Source: JAAZGD01 sp034003765 (GTDB taxonomy: Bacteria; Bacillota; Clostridia; Peptostreptococcales; Anaerovoracaceae). From it: 64,000 nt of DNA. The stretch lies in NCBI GenBank assembly GCA_034003765.1, contig JAVEXZ010000009.1, positions 1-64,000 on the forward strand, in the 5' to 3' direction. Shown piece after piece: positions 44,252 to 52,488 of this stretch (position 1 is the first letter of the stretch; every line of letters starts with the position of its first letter). Made by a program: the position numbers and the translations under genes. Below the pieces are notes generated by a model. The model was not told the DNA's origin, made no database searches, and saw only the letters and a program-made list of their open reading frames with translations.

Positions 44252-45510
44252 TGGAGGTCCCTCCTATCTGGAATATTGCAAGAGATCTCCGCAGCTACCC
44301 CCCGGTCTGTAAAGCATCTGACCAGCCGCCTTTGTATTTCGGAATTAACAAAGGGTGTTGTTATTCCAAGGCTCATAACATCTCCATGGCTTACAAGGCA
44401 GATTTGCATCTTCTCGGTGCTAACGGAAACATTAAAGCTCTTTATTTCTCGGGCCATATTTTCTGGTAGGCTTAGGGCTCCTACATTTGATACTATGGCC
44501 GTATATTTTTTCTGGCCTGCTAGGTATGCCATCTTTAAGAAGATATTCTTTATTAAAAGTGGCACAATCTTAATAACCGGGTTTTTTTCTATGGCAACAA
44601 AATTATTCATCCCAGCATCTAATCTCTCCGGTGTGGTTCTCTCCTTCAACTGTTGGTTAACCCAAGGGGTTAGTTCCATCAAGGAAACTGCCTCCTCTTG
44701 TGGATTCCAGGGAATCAAAATCGTATTGAAAAAATTTCTCAGAGAATCCGAGGCATAATACTTTCTGAGGTTCACAGGAATACTCAGAACTATTGGCCGC
44801 TTCTTTTTTCGCCTAGGCAATTCTTCCCAGATTGACTTCAAAAAACAAGCAGAAATAAAGGATGTAATGGTTCCCTGGTGTTCTTTGGCAAGGGCAACCA
44901 TATCTTGAGTTGGTAGGTGAATTTGGATTAATTTTAGGTGATTTTGAGCATAACGAAAACCTCTAAGCCTTAGCGCTTTTGGCTTCTTTTCTTTCTTTGT
45001 TCTGGCGCCGCTACCATGCCTCAAAAAGCTGTCATCCCTTCCAGCGCTTAAAGATTCTGGCAGGGTAATCGATTCTTGAAAATCTTTTTGGGGGAGGCCT
45101 AAGTCCAAGGCCAAATACCGTAACAAAAGAGCTTCAAAAAAAGAAATTGTGCCCGCCCCATCGGACAGCACATGAAAAACCTCAAGGTTAATGGTTTGCC
45201 TAAAATAGGTTACGTTAAATAGGAGGTTCCTTTTATGTTTTCGATAAATGGGGCCACAAACTGGCTGGTTCTCTTCTCGAACTTGAGGCTTTAGATCCGT
45301 TTCCTCAAGGTAGTTCCAGAAAAATCCCTGTTTCATTATGTACCTATAAGCCTCAAAATCCTCAATAGTTTCGTCTAGGGCCTCTTGTAATTGGTCCTTA
45401 TCAATAAAGTCTTTTAACTCTGCAGAAAATCTGAAAACCTGAGTCTCTGACCTATGGGTAGCAGCAGAAAATAATATTGCCGCATTGTCTAGCTTATGCC
45501 AGCTTTTAAT
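44248..45510 (-). CDS. Condensation-like acyltransferase, probable ATT start
   Basis: The protein belongs to the CoA-dependent acyltransferase / condensation superfamily, with the HxxxD active site in FHVLSDGAG. In-frame translation continues upstream of the first ATG (45336) through conserved-looking sequence (WHKLDNAAILFSAATHRSET) to a stop at about 45530. No ATG, GTG or TTG occurs there. The only plausible start is ATT at 45510, with AGGGGG nine nt upstream and 14 nt from the hydrolase stop. That gives 420 residues. If ATG 45336 were used, 58 N-terminal residues of the fold would be lost. Function: likely O-acyl transfer; substrate unknown. Confidence 0.75.
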   Translation of the reverse strand: MKSWHKLDNAAILFSAATHRSETQVFRFSAELKDFIDKDQLQEALDETIEDFEAYRYIMKQGFFWNYLEETDLKPQVREENQPVCGPIYRKHKRNLLFNVTYFRQTINLEVFHVLSDGAGTISFFEALLLRYLALDLGLPQKDFQESITLPESLSAGRDDSFLRHGSGARTKKEKKPKALRLRGFRYAQNHLKLIQIHLPTQDMVALAKEHQGTITSFISACFLKSIWEELPRRKKKRPIVLSIPVNLRKYYASDSLRNFFNTILIPWNPQEEAVSLMELTPWVNQQLKERTTPERLDAGMNNFVAIEKNPVIKIVPLLIKNIFLKMAYLAGQKKYTAIVSNVGALSLPENMAREIKSFNVSVSTEKMQICLVSHGDVMSLGITTPFVNSEIQRRLVRCFTDRGVAAEISCNIPDRRDLQ

Positions 45511-45523
45511 GACAGTGTTCCCC

Positions 45524-46444
45524 CTATTCTAAAAAGTCTATAATAGCCTCTATGGTGCGCTTTACGTGAACAAATCTAATTGGCAAATTGAAATAGCCAT
45601 GAAGAGCATTTTTCATAAGGATACTAGTAACATTATTTCCAAATTCCATTAACTTATCCCCATAGGCTTGTCCCTCATCTCGCAAGGGGTCGTGCTCTGC
45701 AGTAATGAGAAGTGTATCTGGTTGCCCAGACAAGTCCTCTGCCAAAAGAGGGGCGAAGTAGGGGCTGAAAAAGTCTTTTTGATCCTCAATATATAAGTCA
45801 ATATAATCACAAATTCTTTGAGATGTCAAAAGGTAGCCTTCTCCTTTTTCTTTGATTGATGGGAAGGGTGAATGCTCGTCATGATAGTTATATGTGGCAG
45901 GATATAGGAGTATTTGCTTGGCAACAGAAAAGTCTCCCCTATCTCTGGCAAGAAGACTTACAGCAGCAGCTATATTAGCCCCAGCGCTGTCTCCCATAAG
46001 TACGATTTCCTTATTTTTTTTATTTTTCCTGGCATACTGGTGGTGAAGGGTTTTTGTAACCTCATAGCAATCCAACAAGCCTTCAGGAAAAGGAAACTCT
46101 GGTGCTAGCCTATAATCTACAGAAAGAACCTGTCTCCCTGTATCGTTGGCTAGCATGGCGCAAGTTCTGGTGTAGGTGTTGATGTTTCCATGAACCCATC
46201 CACCCCCATGAAAAAATAGAATTCTTTGATCCCCTAGTAAACGCTTGGGTTCAAAGATTCTCACAGGAATAGAATGATTCTCCAAAACGATATCGTCATC
46301 CCAAACATTATATAGCTCTCTGGTTCCTCTTGGAGGGTTAATCCATTCTCGGATTTTTCGGCTAGTCTCATATTGGGTTTTTATATCCAGCTCCCCGTAG
46401 GAGATTGCCCTTAGGGCGGCCTTCATATATTTGTTTATGGCCAT
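45524..46444 (-). CDS. Alpha/beta hydrolase, hormone-sensitive-lipase family
   Basis: The 306-residue esterase has the oxyanion motif FHGGGWVHGN (about residue 78), the nucleophile in GDSAGANIAAA (about 150), acid residue in ITAEHDPLRDEG and catalytic His in ALHGYFNLP. This is the alpha/beta-hydrolase-3 (HSL-like) arrangement. No signal peptide. First gene of an operon with the acyltransferase-like gene and the zinc-ribbon membrane protein, which suggests turnover of an acylated metabolite. Confidence 0.9.
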   Translation of the reverse strand: MAINKYMKAALRAISYGELDIKTQYETSRKIREWINPPRGTRELYNVWDDDIVLENHSIPVRIFEPKRLLGDQRILFFHGGGWVHGNINTYTRTCAMLANDTGRQVLSVDYRLAPEFPFPEGLLDCYEVTKTLHHQYARKNKKNKEIVLMGDSAGANIAAAVSLLARDRGDFSVAKQILLYPATYNYHDEHSPFPSIKEKGEGYLLTSQRICDYIDLYIEDQKDFFSPYFAPLLAEDLSGQPDTLLITAEHDPLRDEGQAYGDKLMEFGNNVTSILMKNALHGYFNLPIRFVHVKRTIEAIIDFLE

Positions 46445-46512
46445 GTCAGGTTCTCATTTCTCCCAAGCTTTTTATATCCACGACTAACTCCACTACGAAG
46501 GCTTTGTCCTTA

Positions 46513-47916
46513 CTATATTTCTATGATTCTCTGAGCCAGCCTTTCAGCATCACTTGGGCTGTGGGTAACCATAAGAACAGTTTTGTCCTTGGTATAATAC
46601 TTCCAGCTTCCTTCAATAATACGGTCCTTAAGTGCCTTATCTAGGCCCTTAAAGGGCTCATCTAAAAGCAGCAAGCCTGCAGGATATACAAAGGACCTTG
46701 CCATGGAAACCCGGCGGTTCATTCCCCCTGATAATTGCTGGGGCAATTTGTCTATATCATCGCTTAGTTCCATTCTTTCAAGGGCTTCCCGAATCATAGA
46801 GTCAGCTTCTGCGAATTCCACTTTACCCTTTAATACAATGGCTAGGTTATCATAAAGATTAAGCCAGGGAAGTAGTCGGTCCTCTTGAAATAGATAGGAA
46901 ACTCTCTCGCAGCCTAGTTGGATTTTCCCGCGGTCTGCATCTTCTAGTCCAGAAATTATTCTTAAAAGTGTGGTTTTACCTTTTCCTGAAGGGCCCATTA
47001 CTGCAGTTACTTGGCCAGGTTCAATGGTAATCTCATAGCCCGAGAAAACCTGCTTTTTCCCAAAACACTTGTCCATTCCCTCCACGCAAATACAGGAAGT
47101 AGAATCCATGGCAGGGATTTCTAGGTCGTGGTCTTTTTTCATGACCTTAGAACCATGATATTCCTTCCATTTTATTTTGTCCAAAAGAAAGTGAATTAAC
47201 TGCTCAAAGGCATAAGCCAAACCCACAATAGCCAATATCCAGGCAAAAAGTTCAGCTGTTTCAAAGTAGACCTTGGCATTTAGGAGATTATAGCCCATGG
47301 AGAACTTGGGTACAGATAAAACTTCTGCGGCAACAACAGATTTCCAGCTTAAGCCTGCTATTAAGTTTAGAGATGCTTTTATTTCTGGTTCTATGGAAGG
47401 CAAATAAATCCACCTAAATTGAGTTTTGGGGGATAAATCAAAAATATGTGCCATTTCCAAGTGTTCACGGCTAATGCTGTCTAAGCCAGACAGTAAATTA
47501 ACATGGGCAACAGGAAAGCACATTAAAAAACAAACAAATATAGGGACGTCCCCCGATTTTAGTAGAAGCAAGGCATATATTATAACCGCCATTACAGGAG
47601 TTGACTTTAAAAAATTAACTGGCAGGGTAATTACCTGCCGAAATAAGGCGTACCTATAAGAGAGGATGGAAGTAAGGACTCCCACAAGAAATGAAAGGAG
47701 GATTCCAAGAATACAACGATAAAATGTTGCTAACACGTTATAGTAAAATGCTTTTGTAACAATTAAAACACCCAGACTCTCAATTGCCGCCAAGGGTGAA
47801 GGAAGGATAAGGGGCATGGCCACAACCATTGCCCCTAGCTGCCATAGCAAAATCCAAAATAGGGCTATAGCAAGTCCTTTCCATTTTAAGTTTTTACCAG
47901 TTTTTATTTTGATCAT
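46513..47916 (-). CDS. Fused ABC importer: permease plus ATPase in one chain
   Basis: The 467-residue polypeptide joins a TauC/SsuC-type permease (about residues 1-250, with the EAA-like loop EHLEMAHIFDLSPKTQFRWIYLP) to a TauB/SsuB-type ATPase (about 275-467). The ATPase has Walker A GPSGKGKTTLL, signature LSGGMNRRVSMAR and Walker B LLLLDEPFKGLD. In most bacteria these are separate genes. Walker A Lys and the catalytic Glu are intact. A dimer would give a full importer. It follows the lipoprotein binding-protein gene after 167 nt, so they work together. Confidence 0.9.
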   Translation of the reverse strand: MIKIKTGKNLKWKGLAIALFWILLWQLGAMVVAMPLILPSPLAAIESLGVLIVTKAFYYNVLATFYRCILGILLSFLVGVLTSILSYRYALFRQVITLPVNFLKSTPVMAVIIYALLLLKSGDVPIFVCFLMCFPVAHVNLLSGLDSISREHLEMAHIFDLSPKTQFRWIYLPSIEPEIKASLNLIAGLSWKSVVAAEVLSVPKFSMGYNLLNAKVYFETAELFAWILAIVGLAYAFEQLIHFLLDKIKWKEYHGSKVMKKDHDLEIPAMDSTSCICVEGMDKCFGKKQVFSGYEITIEPGQVTAVMGPSGKGKTTLLRIISGLEDADRGKIQLGCERVSYLFQEDRLLPWLNLYDNLAIVLKGKVEFAEADSMIREALERMELSDDIDKLPQQLSGGMNRRVSMARSFVYPAGLLLLDEPFKGLDKALKDRIIEGSWKYYTKDKTVLMVTHSPSDAERLAQRIIEI

Positions 47917-48083
47917 AGTCTCATATTAGTGGTGCTTGTTCGCACCTTTTTATAACAGCCCTTGAATGGAGATTTTTGTAAGGTGCCTGTCTGCAAATTT
48001 TATCTCCATATGGGGCTTGGGGTTTTTATACCGGTACTGGTCTCCACCATTTTTATACCAGCCCTTACCTATACTTGTATATC

Positions 48084-49058
48084 CTAGTAGTAAAAATTAT
48101 CATCAGGCATGGAGCCACCTAGTGAAGCAGGATCCATTTTAAATAGAACTTGGAAGTAGGCTTCTAACATAGTCTTTGTTGCCCCAAAGTCTTCTTCATA
48201 AAGAACAATATTACTGTTTGGAATAGCCTTTTGTGCAACTATGGGATCTTCGATAAAGCCCCAATCAGCTATGGCTTGGCCAGCATCTTGGGAAGTATTT
48301 ACAAAATCAACAGACTTTCTATAGTCAGCAAGGAAAACTGCCATATCGTCTCCTCGTTCTTCAACAAAGGATTTTTGAGCAATAATAACTCCCATAGGAA
48401 GATCTACTCCTGTTACTTCAGCCCAGCTGGCATTTAAGTCTATAGCCACATGAATTGCTTCATTCTTAGAGCCAACAACTGTTACGAAGGGCTCTGGAAG
48501 AAGAGCAAGGGAACCTTCGTTAGCCATACAGCTTGATGCTGCGTCGCTGTGGTTTGCCATCCATTGGATGTTAACATCCGTAACTCCAGCCGCATCTAGA
48601 AGTTCTTGAAGTATAAATTCTGGGCCTGCACCTTTTCCGCTACCGTAAAGGGTTTTGCCTGCAAGGTCTTCAACACTTGCAACTGTTTGTGTTCCGTTCT
48701 CTACTATATAAAGAACTCCAAGGGTATTAACACTTACTACTACTACAGCACCTTCTGTTTTGTTATAAAGTACGGAAGCCATATTGGAAGGAAGACAAGC
48801 CATATCTAACTCCCCAGTTATTATCTTTCCTGCGATTTCGTCAGGTGCCTGATATGCAGTGATATCATACTTTTCCTTTTGGTCCATCAAAGCAACCATC
48901 CCCATCCCTGTTGGACCATTCAGTGTTCCTATTACTATAGGCGCAGAGAAACCTTCAGGTTCTACAGGTGTAGGCGTATCTTGGGCACAACCTGTAAGCA
49001 GGGTCCCCATTACCAAGGTCAAAATCAATACTACCATCAATGTTTTTTTCATTCTCAT
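48084..49058 (-). CDS. ABC transporter substrate-binding lipoprotein, NMT1/TauA-like
   Basis: The 324-residue exported protein has a signal peptide with lipobox LLTGC (Cys about residue 25). A type-2 periplasmic-binding fold follows (VIGTLNGPTGMGMVALMDQ, DMACLPSNMASVLYN, TLYGSGKGAGPEFILQ). The fold matches the TauA/SsuA/NMT1 group that binds sulfonates, nitrate, or pyrimidine precursors. AGGAG precedes the ATG. Gene order is TM1266-like protein, this protein, fused permease-ATPase. The ligand is not determined. Confidence 0.88.
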   Translation of the reverse strand: MRMKKTLMVVLILTLVMGTLLTGCAQDTPTPVEPEGFSAPIVIGTLNGPTGMGMVALMDQKEKYDITAYQAPDEIAGKIITGELDMACLPSNMASVLYNKTEGAVVVVSVNTLGVLYIVENGTQTVASVEDLAGKTLYGSGKGAGPEFILQELLDAAGVTDVNIQWMANHSDAASSCMANEGSLALLPEPFVTVVGSKNEAIHVAIDLNASWAEVTGVDLPMGVIIAQKSFVEERGDDMAVFLADYRKSVDFVNTSQDAGQAIADWGFIEDPIVAQKAIPNSNIVLYEEDFGATKTMLEAYFQVLFKMDPASLGGSMPDDNFYY

Positions 49059-49086
49059 TTTTTAAGCTCCTTCTTTCTTTTACTTT

Positions 49087-49332
49087 CTATGCTTTAGAAT
49101 AAATTGTTTTAGTCTGGACTCCCTTAAGTGCTCCTATCTTCCCAGATAAGGCACTAATAATATCCTGGGGTGCATCCATGACCACGCTAATAACGGAAAT
49201 GCTTTTTTTTTCATAGGGGACACCCATCCTGCCAATAATATAAGCACCGTACTGGGTGAGTAGGTGATTCATAGCATCAACAGCATCTGGGTTTTCTAGA
49301 ATTATGCCAATTACAGCAACTCTTGTATCCAT
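49087..49332 (-). CDS. Iron-only hydrogenase system regulator, TM1266 family
   Basis: The 81-residue ACT-like protein reads MDTRVAVIGIILENPDAVDA at the start, then YIIGRMGVPY, SVISVVMDAPQDIISALSGK and TIYSKA. This is the TM1266 family often found beside [FeFe]-hydrogenase maturation genes. The ATG at 49332 is preceded by GGAGGATTAAAT. The open frame upstream belongs to the leader. It is the first gene of the operon (28 nt before the lipoprotein), an unusual partner for this regulator. Its DNA- or ligand-binding role is unproven. Confidence 0.85.
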   Translation of the reverse strand: MDTRVAVIGIILENPDAVDAMNHLLTQYGAYIIGRMGVPYEKKSISVISVVMDAPQDIISALSGKIGALKGVQTKTIYSKA

Positions 49333-49344
49333 ATTTAATCCTCC

Positions 49345-49448
49345 GATAAAAAAAGCACCCTCGTATTGCGAAGGCGCCAAATAAATTAACATTTTGCGGT
49401 GCCTTCCCCCTCAGTTAACCTTCGGGTCTCAGTACATTTATATTTTAC
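49345..49448 (-). promoter_or_regulatory. Structured attenuator-like leader of the TM1266/ABC operon
   Basis: Minus strand leader between the predicted transcription start (about 49448) and the gene. The word CGAAGG (plus 49369-49374) can pair with CCTTCG (49419-49424), or as part of gaaggcgcc (49370-49378) with ggtgccttc (49398-49406). Alternatively GCACC (49402-49398) pairs with GGGTGC (49360-49355), directly followed by seven T. These mutually exclusive stems look like an antiterminator/terminator switch. I cannot match it to a known riboswitch class. Confidence 0.5.
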
Positions 49449-49454
49449 CACCTC

Positions 49455-49483
49455 TTTTTACCAATAGCAAGAGATATTGTCAA
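49455..49483 (-). promoter_or_regulatory. Promoter of the TM1266/ABC operon
   Basis: Minus strand: perfect TTGACA (49483-49478), 17-nt spacer, TAAAAA (49460-49455). Confidence 0.6.
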
Positions 49484-49496
49484 TTTTTTATCATAC

Positions 49497-49690
49497 CAGC
49501 TGACCCAGCGACCCAGCGACATACACGCCGACCCAGCGACCCAGCGACCCAGTGACATCCACGCCGACCCAGTGACATCCACGCCGACCCAGCGACCCAG
49601 TGACACCCCCGTCGACCTAGCGATACAGCGCCATACATGCTGACCCAGCGACCCAGTGACCCAGTGACATCCACGCCGACCCAGAGCCAC
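49497..49690. repeat. GC-rich short-period tandem repeat
   Basis: Built from 8-bp words acccagcg/acccagtg and a longer word acatccacgccg that recur about every 20 to 40 bp. It is much more GC-rich than neighbouring DNA. Intergenic, upstream of the PhzF-like gene and behind the promoter of the TM1266 operon. Open frames through it are repeat artefacts. Confidence 0.85.
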
Positions 49691-49832
49691 TACTAACCAA
49701 TAATATCCATATAACTTCCTATTGCTTACTCTAGGCCCGCAAGTTAAAATGAAAGTGAGATAAGAAGAGACATAAGATCTTCGAAAGATTTCGACTTAAA
49801 TTCGACTTAAAGATAAAGGAGAGGAGACCCCC

Positions 49833-50807
49833 ATGGTTTTTTATATTGTACATGCCTTCACGGAACGCCTCTTTGGAGGGAATCCTGCAGGAGTTGTTAT
49901 CCTGGAAAATGATCAGGATTTTCCAGATTCTGAAGTCTGCCGTAAGGTAGCTGCAGAGCTTCGTTATTCAGAAACAGTATTTATCAAACCTTACCAGTCC
50001 CGGCCTGGCCACTTTTATTTTCGCTACTTCACCCCAGCAGAAGAAGTTCAGCTCTGTGGTCATGCTACTATAGGTGCCTTCGTAGCCTTGGCCCAAGAAG
50101 GCCTTGTGGAAAACAATGGAGACTATACCATTGAAACCCTAAGCGGCCTTTTGGATATCAAAATGTTAGATGGATTTGTCCGGATGGCTATGGGAAGTCC
50201 TAAGGTCTTAGCCCCTGACTTTTCCCAAGATCAAATAGATGAAATCTACAAAATAATGGGAAGTGATAGCCAAGATGAGACCCTAAGCCCACAAATAATC
50301 TCAACGGGATTACCAGATATAATCTTGCCTCTAAATTCCCAGAAAAAACTCCATGGGTTAAGACCCGATTTCAAGGCCCTGACAAAATTATCAGAGACCT
50401 ACAATGTTACTGGCGTTCACGCCTTTACCCTTGAAGGAGATGATGCCACAGCCCATACAAGGAACTTTGCCCCTCTCTTTGATATTGACGAAGAAGCAGC
50501 CACTGGAACAGCTAGTGGCGCCCTTACATTTTATTTATATAATAAGGGGATTATTGGCAATGGTGCAGAGTGTATCTTCATTCAAGGAGAAGCTATGGAC
50601 CGTCCATCAACCATAAGGACCAGTATCCATGATGCAAGATTTGATAGGAGTTCAACTGAAGACTCTCACATTAATTCCAAGGATATATCTGATGGCAGAA
50701 CAAAGGATGTCTCCCATGGCAGCTTAGAGAATGAAGGACAAATTAAAATAGATGTAGGAGGTAGTGCAGTTGTTTTGGCCACGGGTAAAATCAATATTCC
50801 TCAATAA
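49833..50807 (+). CDS. PhzF-family isomerase/epimerase with C-terminal insertion
   Basis: The 324-residue PhzF-like fold (diaminopimelate-epimerase-like) begins VFYIVHAFTERLFGGNPAGV and has the catalytic Glu in LRYSETVFIKP (about residue 45), QLCGHATIGAF and DIDEEAATGTASGAL. Near the C-terminus an insertion of about 35 residues rich in Ser/Asp/His splits the usual RPS...IKVGG segment. AGGAGAGGAG precedes the ATG. Substrate unknown; most PhzF homologues outside phenazine clusters are uncharacterised. Confidence 0.88.
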   Translation: MVFYIVHAFTERLFGGNPAGVVILENDQDFPDSEVCRKVAAELRYSETVFIKPYQSRPGHFYFRYFTPAEEVQLCGHATIGAFVALAQEGLVENNGDYTIETLSGLLDIKMLDGFVRMAMGSPKVLAPDFSQDQIDEIYKIMGSDSQDETLSPQIISTGLPDIILPLNSQKKLHGLRPDFKALTKLSETYNVTGVHAFTLEGDDATAHTRNFAPLFDIDEEAATGTASGALTFYLYNKGIIGNGAECIFIQGEAMDRPSTIRTSIHDARFDRSSTEDSHINSKDISDGRTKDVSHGSLENEGQIKIDVGGSAVVLATGKINIPQ

Positions 50808-51111
50808 TATATCACTTTTTATAGCCATCTTTATATTGGCCTTAGCCTTAGCTATTTATTTCCCTTCTTTGGGGCAAGAACATAGGCTAACAGAAGGGCG
50901 AGATATCCTAGAACAAGAAAGCCTCCAGATTAAGGAAGATTTATCCCAGGCTGTTTTGTTGAGAGATGAACTCTTAGAAAAAACTAAAGGTTTGGATTCC
51001 CAAGTTGAAATTTGGAAGCAGAGAAAGGAAGCCCTAGAAAGCTACTTGCTAGAAAAACCAGAGACTTCTGAGGAATCAAAGGATACCGTAGAAGGAGAGG
51101 ACTCCCAATGA
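50764..51111 (+). CDS. Small membrane-anchored coiled-coil protein
   Basis: A frame of up to 115 residues has one transmembrane helix (about residues 18-35, LFIAIFILALALAIYFP) and then a charged predicted coiled coil (EQESLQIKEDLSQAVLLRDELLEK). It overlaps the PhzF end by 44 nt. GGAGG is near GTG 50764 and better placed for TTG 50770. No family recognised. Its layout (helix plus coiled coil) repeats the N-terminal half of the downstream deacetylase, so it may be a related partner or a truncated paralogue. Confidence 0.6.
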   Translation: MQLFWPRVKSIFLNNISLFIAIFILALALAIYFPSLGQEHRLTEGRDILEQESLQIKEDLSQAVLLRDELLEKTKGLDSQVEIWKQRKEALESYLLEKPETSEESKDTVEGEDSQ

Positions 51112-51169
51112 TAGGCTTGACTCTTTGAAAACAATTCTCATAGAAGGCAGGATAAATAAAATTAACTGG

Positions 51170-51359
51170 ATATGCTGAATACACTGAATGCATTAATCAA
51201 ACTGGATACAACGGATACACTGAATGAACTTGATGGACTGGAGGAACTAGACACACTGAACAAACTTGTGAACTGGATACACCGGATGAACTTGATGAAC
51301 TGGACACACCGGATGAACTTGATACCCTGGATACATTAGATGAACTAGACAAACTATAA
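51170..51359. repeat. 27-bp tandem repeat upstream of the deacetylase gene
   Basis: The words gaactggacacaccggatga and actt-gat recur in 27-bp units, preceded by more diverged ctggata/ctgaat words. In one frame the 3' part would read (ELDTPDELD)n up to a TAA at 51357, but it has no upstream start. It fills the 265-nt gap between the coiled-coil gene and the deacetylase. Confidence 0.75.
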
Positions 51360-51376
51360 CGAAGGAGGAATAAAAA

Positions 51377-52264
51377 ATGAATAGGCTCCCTGGCCCAAAA
51401 GAACTTATCAAGTATATTCCCGCCTTTATAATAATAGGTGCCCTCTTTATATTCTTGCTGGCCCTAGTTAATTATGCAGGGAACGATGGTTTGAAAAGAG
51501 AAATTTCCCAATTGAATCAAGATAAGGAAATCAACCTGATAACTCAAGAAGAGCTAAGTGAAGAGCTTGTTCATCTTAATGACTTAAACGATTCTCTAAC
51601 TAAAGTCACCCAAGAGTATTATCAAGCTGCCCGTGCCCTAGAAGAGGAGGTTATACAAGGTAAAAGCCCCTACCGTATAGCATATCTCACCTTTGACGAT
51701 GGCCCCTTTTTGAAAACTCAGGACTACCTAGAAGTTTTGAATCGATATGATGTTTTGGGAACATTCTTTGTCTTAGGCAAGACTGATTTTATAGAGACAT
51801 ACAGGGATATTACAAGACAAGGTCACACAATAGGTAACCACACATACAGCCACAAGATTCGCAAAGGCCTCTATGACAGCCCAGCCAGCTTTATTGCTGA
51901 CGTGGATAAGTTGGATTTATTTCTACAAGAAAATGTAGGTGTCAAGTCGCGAGTTTTTAGATTTCCCGGAGGTTCTAACTCTGCTGGAGGGATAAAAGAA
52001 GAGTGCATTGCTGCACTCCATGAGTCAGGATATAAGTATGTTGATTGGAATGCATTAACCCGTGACGCAGAAGTAAAAGGCCTAACCTTAGAAGGGGCCT
52101 ATGAAAATTTGATGCCCCGAGCCACCTCTAAATCCATGGCGGTAATCTTGATGCACGACTTTAATAGCGCTTCTTTGGGAGCCTTACCTACAATTATAGA
52201 AGACTTGCAGGCCCAAAACTATGTCCTACTCCCACTCTTTGATAATAGTTTAGCTCTCAGATAA
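51377..52264 (+). CDS. Membrane-anchored polysaccharide deacetylase (NodB domain)
   Basis: The 295-residue protein has an N-terminal membrane helix (about 13-35) and a coiled-coil stalk (about 40-95). The extracellular NodB-type deacetylase follows, with the motifs in order: TFDDGP (catalytic Asp, metal Asp), HTYSH (metal His pair), RFPGG and LMHDF. It probably de-N-acetylates peptidoglycan or a related glycan outside the cell. GAAGGAGG precedes the ATG. Key metal ligands are intact. Confidence 0.93.
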   Translation: MNRLPGPKELIKYIPAFIIIGALFIFLLALVNYAGNDGLKREISQLNQDKEINLITQEELSEELVHLNDLNDSLTKVTQEYYQAARALEEEVIQGKSPYRIAYLTFDDGPFLKTQDYLEVLNRYDVLGTFFVLGKTDFIETYRDITRQGHTIGNHTYSHKIRKGLYDSPASFIADVDKLDLFLQENVGVKSRVFRFPGGSNSAGGIKEECIAALHESGYKYVDWNALTRDAEVKGLTLEGAYENLMPRATSKSMAVILMHDFNSASLGALPTIIEDLQAQNYVLLPLFDNSLALR

Positions 52265-52488
52265 TTTACTCCTGAACAACACTAGCGATCAGCTTGGTAA
52301 AGCCCCTTGATTAAGTGTTTTTGGCATAATTATAAATTTTTGAAATTTTTGACATCTTTATAAATTTACCAATAAAAAGACATCTAATATTATTCTCAAT
52401 ATTTTTTCTGTATTCATCACCTTAATAAGATCTAATACTCAAATATTAATATCTTATTTTTTATTACTTGCTATCTGTAAGTGGGGTT

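Noticed and set aside
49345..49448. TPP riboswitch
   Set aside because: Only a CTGAGA word matches; the second conserved TPP-binding arm is missing and the pairings differ.
49445..49690. Minus-strand frames rich in Gly/Arg/Trp
   Set aside because: They are translations of the short GC-rich repeat, open only because the repeat has no stop codons.
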